A stretch of 64,000 nucleotides of DNA, from the NCBI GenBank assembly GCA_903908065.1, contig CAIVQO010000008.1, positions 1 through 64,000 on the forward strand, written 5' to 3'. The notes under the pieces are model-generated. The model made no database searches and was not told where the DNA came from. It saw only the letters and a program-made list of their open reading frames with translations. The stretch is from an uncultured beta proteobacterium. GTDB lineage: Bacteria; Pseudomonadota; Gammaproteobacteria; Burkholderiales; Rhodocyclaceae. Position 1 is the stretch's first letter. Every line of letters starts with the position of its first letter. Made by a program: the position numbers and the translations under genes. Below are positions 46,682 to 56,988 of the stretch, piece by piece.

Positions 46682-47655
46682 CAGAGCAGTTCGCCGACAG
46701 CCGCCGTGGCTGCGTCGACCGATGGCGGCTGGCCGCGCGCGCCCAGGTTGACCGTGGGCGTCGAGGCAAGAACGCCGGTGAGCGCAGGATCGGATGCGGC
46801 GAACAAGGCCAGCGTGGGGCGACCCATGGCGGCCCCGAGGTGTACTAGGCCGGTGTCGACGCCGACGACGAGGGCGGCGCCGGCGATTCGGTAAGCCAGG
46901 TCGCCCAGGCGCGAGGGCGCCAGGGCCGCTGCGTCGGGGATTTGCGCGGCAATGCGTTGCGCGCGCTGGAGTTCGGACGGGGTGCCGGCCGGCAGGCGAC
47001 TGGCTATTCCACGTGCGCGCAAGGCGAGGCCAAGCGCGACCCAGGAGGATTCCGGCCACAGCTTGTCGTCGCGCGATGTGGCGGTGAGCAGCACGGCGTA
47101 TGGAGAACCGGATGTGTCCGGTCCGTCACCCGTCCCCGCCAGAGTAGCTGGCGTACCGGCAATGGCAATGCCATAGTCGGGCGGGCCGTCGACCGCGTAG
47201 CCAGCGCACAGCGCTGCCAGGCGTCGATTGCGTTCGACGGCATGAAGCTCCCTGGATACGGCGTGGCGTTCGTCGTAAAAGCGGCTGGCCAGGGGTTCGC
47301 GTGCGGAGCGCCAGGCGTAGCCGCAGCGGCGAGCCTGCGCCAGATGCGTGATCAAGGCACTTTTGATCAGGCCCTGGGTATCGATCGCCAGGTTGTAGCG
47401 TGCGCTGCGCAGGCGTTTGCGCAATGCGCCGAACTCGTTGCGCGTGGCCTGACTCGTAAGTCCGCGCCGCCAGCGGCGCATTGCCACCGGGATGACTTCG
47501 TTGACCCCCGGGTGCAGTCGCGGAATGTCGGCGAAGGCCTCCTCGACCACCCAATCGATGCGGGCGGTCGGGAAGTGGCGGCGCAAATCGGTGACGACCG
47601 GCAGGTTGTGCACTACGTCGCCGAGCGAGGATGTCTTGATCAGGAGAATGCGCAT
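46681..47655 (-). CDS. waaC: LPS heptosyltransferase I
   Basis: 324 residues. MRILLIKTSSLGDVVHNLPV is the typical start, followed by RIDWVVEEAFADI and the GT9 nucleotide-binding end (LVVGVDTGLVHLGAAMGRPT). It adds the first heptose to Kdo2-lipid A. waaA follows with a one-base overlap, so the pair makes the inner core together. It is divergent from the WaaE-like gene. Confidence 0.94.
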   Translation of the reverse strand: MRILLIKTSSLGDVVHNLPVVTDLRRHFPTARIDWVVEEAFADIPRLHPGVNEVIPVAMRRWRRGLTSQATRNEFGALRKRLRSARYNLAIDTQGLIKSALITHLAQARRCGYAWRSAREPLASRFYDERHAVSRELHAVERNRRLAALCAGYAVDGPPDYGIAIAGTPATLAGTGDGPDTSGSPYAVLLTATSRDDKLWPESSWVALGLALRARGIASRLPAGTPSELQRAQRIAAQIPDAAALAPSRLGDLAYRIAGAALVVGVDTGLVHLGAAMGRPTLALFAASDPALTGVLASTPTVNLGARGQPPSVDAATAAVGELL

Positions 47656-47720
47656 CGGAGAGGCGGGAGCTGACGCCTTGCGCCGTAGAATGCGAAGTAT
47701 GCGAATTATATCCGGCCAAG

Positions 47721-48482
47721 ATGCCTGAGCTCCGGCAGCCGATTTCTGCCGTACTGATTACCAAGAACGCCGCCGGACAGCTTTCCGAGTGCCTGGCAAG
47801 CCTGGTTTTTTGCGACGAAATCCTGGTGGTTGACTCCGGGAGCAGCGACGGCACGCAAGCGCTTGCCGCTAAGGCTGGCGCTCGCGTGATCGATAGCGAA
47901 TGGCGTGGTTTCGGACCGCAAAAGCAGTTTGCGGTGGAGCTGGCGGCGAACGACTGGGTGCTGTGCATCGACGCCGACGAACGGGTCAGCGATGAGCTGC
48001 GCGAGTCTATCGCCGCCGTCCTGCTGGCGCCGACTCTTGGCGTCTATCGTTTTGCCCGCCGCAACCGTTTCATGGGCCGCTACCTGCGTCATGGCGAAGG
48101 TTATCCGGACTGGAGCCTGCGCCTCTTCGATCGCCGCCGTGCGAGGTGGTCGGATGATCCGGTGCATGAGCGGGTGATCGCGCAGGGTGAAGTCGGGACC
48201 CTGGCCGGCGATTTGCTGCACGATTCGGCGGAGTCGCTGGAGACCTATCTGGCGAAGCAGAACCGTTACAGCACGCTGGCAGCCGAAGCGGCCCTGGCGC
48301 AGGGCAAGCGCGCCGGCGCGACGGCGTTGCTGATGTCGCCCCTGCTTCGCTTCATCAAGTTCTATTTCCTGCGCCTGGGCCTGCTCGACGGCGTGCCGGG
48401 CCTGGTCCACATCCTCATCGGCTGCACGGCCAGCTTCGCCAAGTATGCGAAAATGCTGGCTTTTCAGAAGAACCGCGCATGA
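47721..48482 (+). CDS. WaaE/KdtX-like LPS-core family 2 glycosyltransferase
   Basis: 253 residues. The GT2 start is [20 protein letters not shown] and the metal-binding motif is [31 protein letters not shown] and [10 protein letters not shown] are typical of the WaaE/KdtX group, which adds glucose or another hexose to the inner-core heptose. The divergent neighbours waaC and waaA support an LPS-core role. The stop overlaps the next start (ATGA). Confidence 0.85.
   Translation: MPELRQPISAVLITKNAAGQLSECLASLVFCDEILVVDSGSSDGTQALAAKAGARVIDSEWRGFGPQKQFAVELAANDWVLCIDADERVSDELRESIAAVLLAPTLGVYRFARRNRFMGRYLRHGEGYPDWSLRLFDRRRARWSDDPVHERVIAQGEVGTLAGDLLHDSAESLETYLAKQNRYSTLAAEAALAQGKRAGATALLMSPLLRFIKFYFLRLGLLDGVPGLVHILIGCTASFAKYAKMLAFQKNRA
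48014..48038 (-). repeat. Dispersed 26-bp word, copy 9
   Basis: Minus strand: AAGAGTCGGCGCC, then AGCAGG, then ACGGCG. Inside the glycosyltransferase gene it is read as AVLLAPT, one frame shifted from copies 5 and 11. Confidence 0.55.
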
Positions 48483-49486
48483 AAGTCCTGCTCACCGGCG
48501 CCGCCGGATTTATCGGCATGCATGTCTGCGAGCGCCTCCTTGCCCGGGGCGACGAAGTCATCGGCGTCGACAATCTCAACGACTACTACGACGTCACCCT
48601 CAAGGAGGCGCGGTTGGCACGCCTGGCGCCGAATCCGCGCTTCAGGCTGGCGCGCCTTGACATCGCCGATCGCGCCGGCATCGCCGAGCTTTTCGAGCGC
48701 GAACGGCCGCAGCGCGTGATCAACCTCGCGGCCCAGGCGGGGGTGCGCTATTCGCTGGTCAATCCCCATGCCTATGTCGATAGCAACGTGGTTGGCTTCG
48801 TCAATATCCTCGAAGGTTGCCGCCATGTCGGTGTCGAGCATTTTGTCTATGCCAGCAGCTCCAGCATCTACGGCGGCAACGAGCGCATGCCGTTTTCGGA
48901 GCACGACAATGTCGACCATCCGGTAAGCCTTTACGCGGCGACCAAGAAGTCCAACGAACTGATGGCGCACACTTACAGCCATTTGTTCAATCTGCCGACC
49001 ACCGGCCTGCGTTTCTTTACCGTGTACGGCCCCTGGGGTCGTCCCGACATGGCGCTGTTCCTGTTCGCCAAGGCGATCATCGAGGACAGGCCGATCGACG
49101 TCTTCAACCACGGCAGGATGCGCCGCGACTTCACCTATATCGACGACATCGCCGAAGGCGTGATCCGCGTCCTCGACCGGCCGCCGGAGGCAACGCCGAC
49201 TTTCGACAAGCAAATGCCGGATCCGGCGACAAGCTGGGCGCCGTATCGCGTGTTCAACATCGGCAACCATCAGCCGGTGGAACTGATGTCCTACATCGAA
49301 GCGTTGGAAACCGCCTTGGGCAAGACCGCGGAGAAGAACTTCCTGCCGCTTCAGGATGGCGACGTACCGGCCACGCATGCCGATACCAGCGAACTCAACC
49401 GTGTTACCGGGTTTTCGCCGAAGACCCCTGTGGTTGAGGGCGTCAAGCGCTTTGTCGACTGGTATCGGAGCTACATGAATGTCTGA
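48479..49486 (+). CDS. NAD-dependent epimerase, UDP-glucuronate 4-epimerase-like
   Basis: 335 residues of the extended SDR fold. The NAD motif is [13 protein letters not shown], the catalytic Ser/Tyr/Lys are in [11 protein letters not shown] and [13 protein letters not shown], and [19 protein letters not shown] is characteristic of the UDP-glucuronate 4-epimerase group. It would give UDP-galacturonate for surface polysaccharide. It overlaps the glycosyltransferase by four bases and manC by eight. Confidence 0.86.
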   Translation: MKVLLTGAAGFIGMHVCERLLARGDEVIGVDNLNDYYDVTLKEARLARLAPNPRFRLARLDIADRAGIAELFERERPQRVINLAAQAGVRYSLVNPHAYVDSNVVGFVNILEGCRHVGVEHFVYASSSSIYGGNERMPFSEHDNVDHPVSLYAATKKSNELMAHTYSHLFNLPTTGLRFFTVYGPWGRPDMALFLFAKAIIEDRPIDVFNHGRMRRDFTYIDDIAEGVIRVLDRPPEATPTFDKQMPDPATSWAPYRVFNIGNHQPVELMSYIEALETALGKTAEKNFLPLQDGDVPATHADTSELNRVTGFSPKTPVVEGVKRFVDWYRSYMNV

Positions 49487-50927
49487 AACGCGACTGCTCC
49501 CCGTGGTGCTGAGCGGGGGTTCCGGCACACGCCTGTGGCCGGTGTCGCGCGAGAAGCACCCCAAGCAGTTGCAGCCCTTGCTGGGCGGCGAAAGCCTGCT
49601 GCAAGACACGCTGCGCCGGCTGACAGGCTTGCCCTTGGGCGCGCCCATCGTCGTCAGCAACCACGAATACCGCTTCATCACCGCCGAACAATTGCGCGAG
49701 CTCGGCCTGCCCGACTGGGCATTGCTGCTCGAACCCGTCGGCCGTAACACCGCTCCGGCACTGACCGTCGCCGCGCTGTACGCCAGCCGTGACGGCAGCG
49801 ATCCTGTCCTGCTCACCACCCCCGCCGACCACCATGTGCGTCACCCCGAGGCCTTCCGCGCTGCCGTGTTGCGTGGCCTGCCGGAGGCAGAGGCAGGCGC
49901 CGTGGTGACCTTCGGCATCGTTCCCGATCGGCCCGAAACCGGGTATGGCTACATTGAAGTCGGCGCTGATGACTCGGCGAACCTAGCCCCACGCGACCTC
50001 GTCGCCTTCCGCGAGAAGCCCGATGCCACCACCGCCGCTGCCTATGTTGCCGGTGGCCGGCACTTCTGGAACAGCGGCATCTTCCTGCTGCGGGCCTCGG
50101 TCTGGCTCAAGACCATCGGCCATTTCGCCCCCGGAATGCTTGCCGCTTGTCGGGATGCCGTCATCCGAGCCAAGGACGATGGTGATTTCGTCAGGCTCGA
50201 TGCCGAGACCTTCGCCGCCAGCCCAACGGATTCGATCGACTATGCCGTCATGGAGAAGCTTCCCGCTACCCCGCAGCTGGGCATCCTCGCGAAGGTGGTT
50301 CCCCTCGATGTCGGCTGGTCCGACGTCGGTGCCTGGGATGCCCTGTGGCAGGCGATCAAGCACGACGACCAAGGCAATGCCGTTACCGGTGACGTCTGGT
50401 TCGAAGACTCCACCGACAACCTCGTCATGGCCGAACACCGTCTGGTGGCCTGCATCGGCTGCGAGGACATGGTCGTGGCCGAAACCGCCGACGCCGTACT
50501 GGTCGCTCCCAAACAGCGCACCCAGGACGTCAAGACCATCGTCGGTCGCCTCAAGGCCGCCGGTCGCAGCGAAGCTGAACTCCACCGCAAGGTGCATCGC
50601 CCCTGGGGCTGGTACGACAGCATCGACAGTGGCGAGCGCTTCCAGGTCAAGCGCATCGTCGTTCGTCCCGGCGCCACGCTTTCCTTGCAGATGCACCACC
50701 ACCGGGCCGAACATTGGGTCGTCGTCCGCGGTACCGCCAAGGTCACGCGCGGCGAAGAAGTGATCCTGCTCGGTGAAAACCAGTCAACCTACATCCCGCT
50801 CGGGGTCACCCACCGTCTGGAGAACCCCGGGCAGATCCCGCTCGAAATCATCGAGGTGCAGTCGGGCAGCTACCTCGGCGAGGACGACATCGTCAGATTC
50901 GAAGATACTTACGGACGCAAGCCATGA
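49479..50927 (+). CDS. manC: Mannose-1-phosphate guanylyltransferase / mannose-6-phosphate isomerase
   Basis: 482 residues. The nucleotidyltransferase signature is [20 protein letters not shown], with [11 protein letters not shown] and [13 protein letters not shown] in the same domain. The C-terminal cupin (type II isomerase) has [20 protein letters not shown]. It makes GDP-mannose, the substrate of Gmd encoded directly downstream with a four-base overlap. Confidence 0.94.
   Translation: MSETRLLPVVLSGGSGTRLWPVSREKHPKQLQPLLGGESLLQDTLRRLTGLPLGAPIVVSNHEYRFITAEQLRELGLPDWALLLEPVGRNTAPALTVAALYASRDGSDPVLLTTPADHHVRHPEAFRAAVLRGLPEAEAGAVVTFGIVPDRPETGYGYIEVGADDSANLAPRDLVAFREKPDATTAAAYVAGGRHFWNSGIFLLRASVWLKTIGHFAPGMLAACRDAVIRAKDDGDFVRLDAETFAASPTDSIDYAVMEKLPATPQLGILAKVVPLDVGWSDVGAWDALWQAIKHDDQGNAVTGDVWFEDSTDNLVMAEHRLVACIGCEDMVVAETADAVLVAPKQRTQDVKTIVGRLKAAGRSEAELHRKVHRPWGWYDSIDSGERFQVKRIVVRPGATLSLQMHHHRAEHWVVVRGTAKVTRGEEVILLGENQSTYIPLGVTHRLENPGQIPLEIIEVQSGSYLGEDDIVRFEDTYGRKP
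49956..49980 (+). repeat. Dispersed 26-bp word, copy 10
   Basis: GAAGTCGGCGCTG, ATGAC, TCGGCGA, read in-frame as EVGADDSA within manC. Confidence 0.6.
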
Positions 50928-52012
50928 CCCGCAAAGTTGCATTGATTACTGGCGTGACCGGACAGGATGGGGCCTACCTCGCCGAATTTCTCTTGAACAA
51001 AGGCTATGAGGTGCATGGCATCAAGCGCCGCAGCTCGCTATTCAACACGGATCGTATCGACCATCTTTACCAGGATCCGCACGAGAAGAACCGGAAGTTT
51101 GTCCTGCACCACGGCGACATGACCGACAGTTCCAGCCTGGTGCGCATCATCCAGCAGGTTCAGCCCGACGAAATCTACAACCTGGCCGCGCAAAGCCACG
51201 TCGCCGTCAGCTTCGAGGAACCCGAATACACCGCCAACTCCGACGCCCTGGGCGCACTTCGGGTACTGGAAGCCATCCGCATCCTTGGTCTGGAGAAGAA
51301 GACCCGCTTCTACCAGGCCAGTACCTCCGAGCTTTACGGCCTGGTGCAGGAAACCCCACAGAAGGAGACCACCCCCTTCTACCCGCGCAGCCCCTACGCC
51401 GTGGCCAAGCTCTACGCCTACTGGATCACGGTGAATTACCGCGAGGCCTACGGCATCTATGCCTGCAACGGCATCCTGTTCAACCATGAAAGCCCGATCC
51501 GCGGCGAAACCTTCGTCACCCGCAAGATCACCCGGGCGCTGGCCAGGATCAAGCTCGGCCTGCAGGATTGCCTGTTCCTTGGCAACATGGACTCCAAGCG
51601 CGATTGGGGCCACGCCAAAGACTACGTCGAAATGCAGTGGCTGATGCTGCAGCAGGACGCCCCGGACGATTTCGTGATCGCCACCGGCGTGCAATACAGC
51701 GTGCGCGACTTCGTCGATGCCGCCGCAAAGGAAATCGGCATCACCATCACCTGGAAGGGTGCGGGCGTCGAGGAGAAGGGCTACGACGCCCAGGGCAAGT
51801 GCATCGTCCAGGTTGATCCGCGCTACTTCCGGCCGACGGAAGTGGAAACCTTATTGGGAGATTCGACCAAGGCGCGGGAGAAACTCGGCTGGACGCCGCG
51901 AACCACCTTTGCCGAGCTTGTCGCCGAAATGGTGCGCGAGGACCTCAAGGCCGCCGAGCGCGATGAACTGGTCAAGAAGCACGGCTATCAGACAATGGAC
52001 CGTCACGAATAA
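50924..52012 (+). CDS. gmd: GDP-mannose 4,6-dehydratase
   Basis: 362 residues. The NADP motif is [19 protein letters not shown], the catalytic residues are in [16 protein letters not shown] and [19 protein letters not shown], and [16 protein letters not shown] is a Gmd signature. It converts GDP-mannose to GDP-4-keto-6-deoxymannose, which Fcl then reduces. It shares four bases with manC and one base with fcl. Confidence 0.96.
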   Translation: MTRKVALITGVTGQDGAYLAEFLLNKGYEVHGIKRRSSLFNTDRIDHLYQDPHEKNRKFVLHHGDMTDSSSLVRIIQQVQPDEIYNLAAQSHVAVSFEEPEYTANSDALGALRVLEAIRILGLEKKTRFYQASTSELYGLVQETPQKETTPFYPRSPYAVAKLYAYWITVNYREAYGIYACNGILFNHESPIRGETFVTRKITRALARIKLGLQDCLFLGNMDSKRDWGHAKDYVEMQWLMLQQDAPDDFVIATGVQYSVRDFVDAAAKEIGITITWKGAGVEEKGYDAQGKCIVQVDPRYFRPTEVETLLGDSTKAREKLGWTPRTTFAELVAEMVREDLKAAERDELVKKHGYQTMDRHE

Positions 52013-52944
52013 TGGATCGCACGGCAAAGATCTATGTCGCCGGTCATCGTGGCATGGTCGGCTCGGCACTGGTTCGCCGCCTCAACCAGGGCGGCTACAC
52101 GAATATCCTGACGCGGACGCATGCCGAACTGGATCTTCTCAACCAGGCCGCGACGCAGGAGTTCCTGCAACGGGAAAAGCCCGACTTCATCTTCATAGCA
52201 GCGGCCAAGGTCGGCGGCATTCACGCCAACAATACCCTGCGTGCCGACTTCATCTATCAGAACCTGATGATCGAGGCCAACCTGATTCATGGGGCGTATC
52301 AGGCCGGTGTAGAGCGTCTTTGCTTCCTTGGATCGAGCTGCATTTATCCGCGTGATTGCCCGCAGCCGATCAAGGAGGAATACCTGCTCACCGGGCCCTT
52401 GGAGCAGACCAACGAGCCCTATGCGATTGCGAAGATCGCGGGAATCAAGCTGTGCGAAAGTTACAACCGGCAGTATGGCACCCGGTATTTCTCGGTCATG
52501 CCCACCAATCTCTACGGCCCCAACGACAACTATGACTTGGCCAATAGTCACGTGCTGCCGGCGCTGATACGCAAAGCGCACGAGGCAAAACAGCGGGGTG
52601 ACAGCGAACTGGCAGTGTGGGGCAGCGGCACCCCGCGGCGTGAGTTTCTCTACGTCGATGATCTGGCGGACGCCTGCGTGTTTCTCATGGAATACGACGT
52701 CAGCGATGGTATCTACAACATCGGTACCGGAGACGACGTTACCATCCGCGAACTTGCGGAGACCGTCATGTCCGTCGTCGGATTCGCCGAACGCATCACC
52801 TTCGACAGCAGTAAGCCGGACGGCACACCTCGCAAATTGCTCGATGTGAGCGGCTTGCGGAACATTGGCTGGCAGGCATGCATCCCTTTGCGCGACGGCA
52901 TCGCGCTGGCCTTCCAGGATTTCATCGCGCGCTATGGCGGCTGA
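52012..52944 (+). CDS. fcl: GDP-L-fucose synthase
   Basis: 310 residues. The NADP motif is [16 protein letters not shown] and the catalytic pieces are [19 protein letters not shown] and [16 protein letters not shown]. It epimerises and reduces the Gmd product to GDP-L-fucose. With manC and gmd it forms a complete GDP-fucose module. Its 3' end overlaps the start of the ligase remnant. Confidence 0.95.
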   Translation: MDRTAKIYVAGHRGMVGSALVRRLNQGGYTNILTRTHAELDLLNQAATQEFLQREKPDFIFIAAAKVGGIHANNTLRADFIYQNLMIEANLIHGAYQAGVERLCFLGSSCIYPRDCPQPIKEEYLLTGPLEQTNEPYAIAKIAGIKLCESYNRQYGTRYFSVMPTNLYGPNDNYDLANSHVLPALIRKAHEAKQRGDSELAVWGSGTPRREFLYVDDLADACVFLMEYDVSDGIYNIGTGDDVTIRELAETVMSVVGFAERITFDSSKPDGTPRKLLDVSGLRNIGWQACIPLRDGIALAFQDFIARYGG

Positions 52945-53818
52945 GCGACGTTTCCATAGGTGTTCGTGGCGTCAGCTTCTTGATATCGCGCTATCGCTTC
53001 TTGTCCTGGCAGCCTCGGCAAGTCCGTACGTGGCCGCGGTCGCCGAATCGCCGCCCCTGCTGCTGGCGGAACGCTATCGCGACGATATCGATGTTTCGCG
53101 CTACAGGGGCAGCGAAAGGCTTGAAGGCGTGCGTGCCGTGTGGGACAGCAAGGTCCTCCGCTTTCGTATCGGCAATCCGGTTCCCGCCCCGCCGTGGTTC
53201 GTCGAGGCCTTGCTGCGACAGCCGTTGGATGGCGAACTCTGGCTTGGCCGCGGCAACTTCGATCGGCTTCGTCGATCATTCGCCGCCAGTCACCCAACGA
53301 TGGCGAATGGCGACGCGTATCCCACATGATATTCGAACTGCAGAATGTTCCTGGTAGCTTCACCGAACCCAATGAATGGATCCGGGCCATTGCTGAAGCC
53401 GCGAAGCTGCCCTGGTTGCAGGCCGTTGCCCAATTCCGCTTGGCCGATGCGGCGGCATTGCAGATAAAGCTGCGAGACATTGTCCGCAGCGGCGGCGAAG
53501 GACTCATGCTGCATCGTGACGATGCATCCCATCAGGTCCAGCTGCAGCGATGCCCTGCCCAAGCTGACGCCCTGGCTGGACGCCGAAGCGCGCGTCGTCG
53601 CGCATCTGCCCGGCAAGGGAATATATTTCGGCAAGCTCGGTGCGCTGCGCAAGGAAATGCTGGACGGTCGTCGCTTCGCGCTCGGCAGCGGCCTGAGCGA
53701 CGAACTGATGCAAACGCCGCTGCCGGTGCGCGCGCTGATTATCTATCGTTATCGCGAACTGACGCCGCATGGCATGCCAGGGTTTCCGAGGTATCTGCGG
53801 GTACGGTATCGATTTTGA
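52935..53818 (+). pseudogene. Frameshifted LigE-type ATP-dependent DNA ligase with signal peptide
   Basis: Three pieces in three frames together match one short ATP-dependent DNA ligase. Piece 1 (from ATG 52935) has a signal peptide-like helix (LDIALSLLVLAASASPYVAA), then SERLEGVRAVWD and LDGELWLGRGNFDRL. Piece 2 (about 53270-53530) has SHMIFELQNVPGSF, WLQAVAQFRLAD and SGGEGLMLHRDDA. Piece 3 (about 53530-53818) has LTPWLDAEARVVAHLPGKGI, FALGSGLSDELM and a final RYREL barrel. Frameshifts lie near 53270 and 53530. The adenylation Lys of motif I (KxDG) is Arg (RLEG), and the second Lys of the KLKPW motif is Thr. So the gene is both broken and catalytically dead. Periplasmic LigE is a feature of competent Gram-negative bacteria. 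Confidence 0.8.
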
Positions 53819-53837
53819 GACGAGCTGAGCTGCGATC

Positions 53838-55187
53838 ATGACCGAGACCCCACTGATGAAGGCCCAAAAATTTGACTCCGGATCAAGGATATGGCCAGTT
53901 TGGCTGTTTCTGCTCGTGGCGATTTACCCTGTTCCTCATACCGTAGCATTGCGCAACCTGCTGCTGATGATGGGTTTACTGGGTTTGGCGTGGCAGTGGC
54001 GTGTGACCTTACTCGCACTATCGACGTTGCGGCGGCGATTGGCCTGGCTCACCGTTTCTGCGTGGCTGCTCGCAGCGCTGTCCGCGTGGATTGTTATCCA
54101 CTCATTATTCATCGCGGTACAGCCCGCAATGGCTTTCGACAGGGCCCGAGCAGATTGGCTAATTCCGTTACTCCTATTGGCGATTGGCGCTACAGTTGCG
54201 ATCCGGTCTCGCAACGAAGATGCAGTGCGCGGCCTCGTGATTGCTCTTTTCCTTCACATTTTTTCGGTCGCAATTTTCCAGTTCTGGCAATGGCTGACAC
54301 TGGGACACTGGCCATTAGGTGTGATGCCGTTTGCAGAGCGCGACTATCAAAGTACTCTGAACGGATTCTTGATTGCCCTGCTGCTGGCGGATCGCCTGTC
54401 GTCGCTGATTTCCGGCAGCGCGCCGCTCAACCTTTCAGCAGGAGTTACTTGGGGTCTGCTATTTTTTGCACTGAGCGCCGATGTCCTGTTGAGGGCGCGC
54501 AACGGGACCGTGGTAAGTGTTGCTTTCTTGATAGTTGCAGTCTCTATTTTGCTCGTGGACTCCCGTTGCAGAAAGCGTTGGGGCCCGCGCATAGTATTGG
54601 CAATTGGATTCGCCGCACTTCTAGGAGGGATGTCGGTGCGCAACGACGTCCGTTGGGCGGGCTTCAGCGAATCTGTAGTCGTTGGTCTTGAGTCAAGCAG
54701 TCTCTTCTGGATGACGGGTGATCCGAATTCGTTGCCTTCGACGCTTTCCGGAAATCCTCTGGAACAATCCGCATACGCGCGTGCTGCCTGGGCGAGGCAA
54801 GCAGTAGAAGCGATTGCGAGAAAGCCGCTGGGCATAGGCTATGGCCACGATGCCTTTGGGCGCGCAATCGCAGAGAAGTATGGTCACAAAGGGATGGGCA
54901 GCAGTCATAGCGGCTGGCTTGACGTAGCGCTTGGAATAGGTGTCCCTGGCCTTGCACTCTTGCTTACGCTTGGTGTAGCAACTGTTGTGGCAGGCTGGCG
55001 ACGATTTCGTTATCTCAATGACGGTTTTGGATTTCTACTGGCTGTTTCTGTTTTTGGATATTTATTGCGCTGCTTGCTTGATGGGCACTTTAGTGGTTGG
55101 CGTCTTGCCTTGTTTACGTTGATTGTGGGCCTGCTGGTTGGTACTTCGGCGCAAAAGGAAAAGCATGCCGCCGTTCCACAGAGATAG
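53838..55187 (+). CDS. O-antigen ligase/polymerase-family membrane protein
   Basis: 449 residues with about ten membrane helices and a larger periplasmic loop between about 250 and 350. The segment SAYARAAWARQAVEAIARKPL and then HKGMGSSHSGWLDVALGIGV is the Wzy_C/WaaL pattern with a conserved His. Such proteins attach O-antigen to lipid A-core or polymerise repeat units. Codons such as ATA, TTA and AGA appear more often than in the left part of the window. It stands between the ligase remnant and the EPS regulator. Confidence 0.8.
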   Translation: MTETPLMKAQKFDSGSRIWPVWLFLLVAIYPVPHTVALRNLLLMMGLLGLAWQWRVTLLALSTLRRRLAWLTVSAWLLAALSAWIVIHSLFIAVQPAMAFDRARADWLIPLLLLAIGATVAIRSRNEDAVRGLVIALFLHIFSVAIFQFWQWLTLGHWPLGVMPFAERDYQSTLNGFLIALLLADRLSSLISGSAPLNLSAGVTWGLLFFALSADVLLRARNGTVVSVAFLIVAVSILLVDSRCRKRWGPRIVLAIGFAALLGGMSVRNDVRWAGFSESVVVGLESSSLFWMTGDPNSLPSTLSGNPLEQSAYARAAWARQAVEAIARKPLGIGYGHDAFGRAIAEKYGHKGMGSSHSGWLDVALGIGVPGLALLLTLGVATVVAGWRRFRYLNDGFGFLLAVSVFGYLLRCLLDGHFSGWRLALFTLIVGLLVGTSAQKEKHAAVPQR

Positions 55188-55276
55188 GCTACTGGCGGCA
55201 AGGGCTGCAGCGTGAGTAGTTGTTGGCGGCCAAACCGGCCGGTGACCGAGTGTCATCAGACGATGTTAGAATACCT

Positions 55277-55291
55277 GTTCATTGAATGAAC
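55277..55291. promoter_or_regulatory. Palindrome at the EPS-regulator start, possible operator
   Basis: GTTCATT, G, AATGAAC is a perfect 7-bp inverted repeat that includes the annotated ATG. A possible promoter lies just upstream (TGACCG 55243-55248, TAGAAT 55267-55272, 18-base spacing), so the palindrome would sit at the transcription start. Confidence 0.5.
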
Positions 55292-55663
55292 GCTTCTCGC
55301 GCAATTGTTGGATTTGCGCGCAACCAGATCAATTTCACCATAGTGGACACCGACAACAATCACCTCCGGCTGCTTCGAATCATTGAGGCGAACCCCGAGA
55401 TCACCCAGCGCATGTTGGCCAGTGAATTGGGCGCAAGCCTGGGCAAGACTCACTATTTGTTGCGTGCGCTGCTGGGAAAAGGCTTGGTCAAAGCCGAGGC
55501 GTTTCGCCGTCACGGCAACAAACTCGCGTATCTCTACCTGCTGACGCCCCGGGGTGTATCTGAAAAACTGCGCCTGACGCGCGAATATCTGGCAATGAAG
55601 GAAGCCGAATACGAGGCTATCCGAAGCGAAATAGAGCAACTGCGCAAAGAGTTTACGGCATGA
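55286..55663 (+). CDS. MarR-type EPS-associated transcriptional regulator
   Basis: 125 residues. The winged helix is NHLRLLRIIEANPEITQRML, SLGKTHYLLRALLGKGLVKA and KLAYLYLLTPRGVSEKLRLT, which matches the short MarR-like regulators found in exopolysaccharide clusters. The C-terminus is a helix (EAEYEAIRSEIEQLRKEF), perhaps for dimerisation. ATG 55286 lacks a clear ribosome site and lies in a palindrome; GTG at 55343 (DTDNNHLRLL) is a real alternative start. The stop overlaps the dehydrogenase start by four bases. Confidence 0.8.
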   Translation: MNASRAIVGFARNQINFTIVDTDNNHLRLLRIIEANPEITQRMLASELGASLGKTHYLLRALLGKGLVKAEAFRRHGNKLAYLYLLTPRGVSEKLRLTREYLAMKEAEYEAIRSEIEQLRKEFTA

Positions 55664-56976
55664 GTGAGGCCGAGCTGGAATCCCGACCGGTTGTCGCCGT
55701 GGTTGGCCTGGGCTACGTAGGCCTTCCGCTGGCCGTCGAATTCGGCAAAAAATATCCCACTATTGGTTTCGATCTTTCCCAAACAAAAATTGACGCTTAC
55801 AACTCCCATATCGATCCCACCGGCGAAGTTAGTGCGGACGAGCTTAAAGCCGCAGTTCGGTCCGGTGGGTTGGAGCCGACGACTGCCCCGCGCCGTCTTG
55901 CTAGCGCCGACTTTCTGATTGTCGCTGTTCCGACACCGGTAGACGAAGCACATATTCCGGATTTCAGACCACTTGTTGGTGCTAGCACGACAGTTGGTCG
56001 GCATATGAAGAAGGGTGCGACCGTGATTTACGAGTCCACCGTGTATCCCGGCGCTACGGAAGAAATCTGCATTCCGGTTCTGGAAAAGAATTCCGGCCTC
56101 AAATGGAAGCAAGACTTCCACGTCGGTTACTCGCCGGAACGCATCAATCCTGGCGATAAAGCGCACACTCTGACAAAAATTCTCAAGGTTGTCTCCGGTG
56201 ACAACCCCAAGACTCTGGAACAGGTGGCTGCGCTCTACGCCAGCATCATCACTGCTGGCGTACATAGGGCCACCAGCATCAAGGTGGCCGAAGCAGCAAA
56301 GGTGATAGAGAACACCCAGCGCGACCTAAATATCGCCCTAATGAATGAACTGGCGATCATCTTTGACAAAATCGGCATTGATACTTCCGAGGTATTGGAA
56401 GCCGCAGGTACCAAATGGAACTTCCTGAGTTTCAAACCCGGTCTCGTCGGTGGCCACTGCATAGGCGTCGATCCCTACTACCTAACCCACAAGGCCGAAA
56501 TGCTGGGCTACCACCCGCAGGTGATTCTTGGCGGCCGCAGGATAAATGATGGCATGGCGAGCTACATTGCCAAAAAAACGGTACAGAGGATGATCCGGCA
56601 AGGGGGCTGCAATAAAGGTGATACCGTTGTAGTCCTTGGTTTGACATTCAAAGAAGACTGCGCAGATCTAAGGAACTCGAAGGTTGCTGATCTAGTTGCC
56701 AGTCTGCAGAGTTACGGTCTAACTATCCTAGTTCACGATCCTATCGCTGATGCTGATGAAGCGCGACGAGAATACGGATTGGAACTTACGCAATGGGACG
56801 CCTTGCCGCGGAATGTTGATGCCGTGGTAGCAGCCGTTGCTCATCGGCAGTATCTTGAACAACCGCTAGATGAGATTCTGGGGTTGTTGAAACCGGGCGG
56901 GATCTTTACCGATATCAAATCAGCCTTTGATGAAAGGCTTATCGTGGGGCGTGGCTTCCACGTCTGGCGCTTGTAA
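55660..56976 (+). CDS. UDP-N-acetylhexosamine 6-dehydrogenase (WbpA/TviB family)
   Basis: 438 residues. The NAD motif is VVAVVGLGYVGLPLAVEFG, the catalytic Cys is in PGLVGGHCIGVDPYYL, and GLTFKEDCADLRNSKVADL marks the C-terminal domain of this family. It oxidises UDP-GlcNAc or UDP-GalNAc to the uronic acid. WbpD-, WbpE- and WbpB-like genes follow, which favours UDP-GlcNAc as substrate. It overlaps the EPS regulator by four bases, and the two are probably co-transcribed. Confidence 0.9.
   Translation: MSEAELESRPVVAVVGLGYVGLPLAVEFGKKYPTIGFDLSQTKIDAYNSHIDPTGEVSADELKAAVRSGGLEPTTAPRRLASADFLIVAVPTPVDEAHIPDFRPLVGASTTVGRHMKKGATVIYESTVYPGATEEICIPVLEKNSGLKWKQDFHVGYSPERINPGDKAHTLTKILKVVSGDNPKTLEQVAALYASIITAGVHRATSIKVAEAAKVIENTQRDLNIALMNELAIIFDKIGIDTSEVLEAAGTKWNFLSFKPGLVGGHCIGVDPYYLTHKAEMLGYHPQVILGGRRINDGMASYIAKKTVQRMIRQGGCNKGDTVVVLGLTFKEDCADLRNSKVADLVASLQSYGLTILVHDPIADADEARREYGLELTQWDALPRNVDAVVAAVAHRQYLEQPLDEILGLLKPGGIFTDIKSAFDERLIVGRGFHVWRL
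55892..55915 (-). repeat. Dispersed 26-bp word, copy 11
   Basis: Minus strand: GAAAGTCGGCGCTA, GCAAG, ACGGC. In the dehydrogenase gene it is read as RRLASADF. Confidence 0.7.
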
Positions 56977-56988
56977 AATTCCGCCCAA

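Noticed and set aside
49960..49980. Protein-level conservation as the cause of the repeated VGAxxTA peptide
   Set aside because: Other copies of the same DNA word are antisense, in different frames or non-coding, so a peptide motif cannot explain it.
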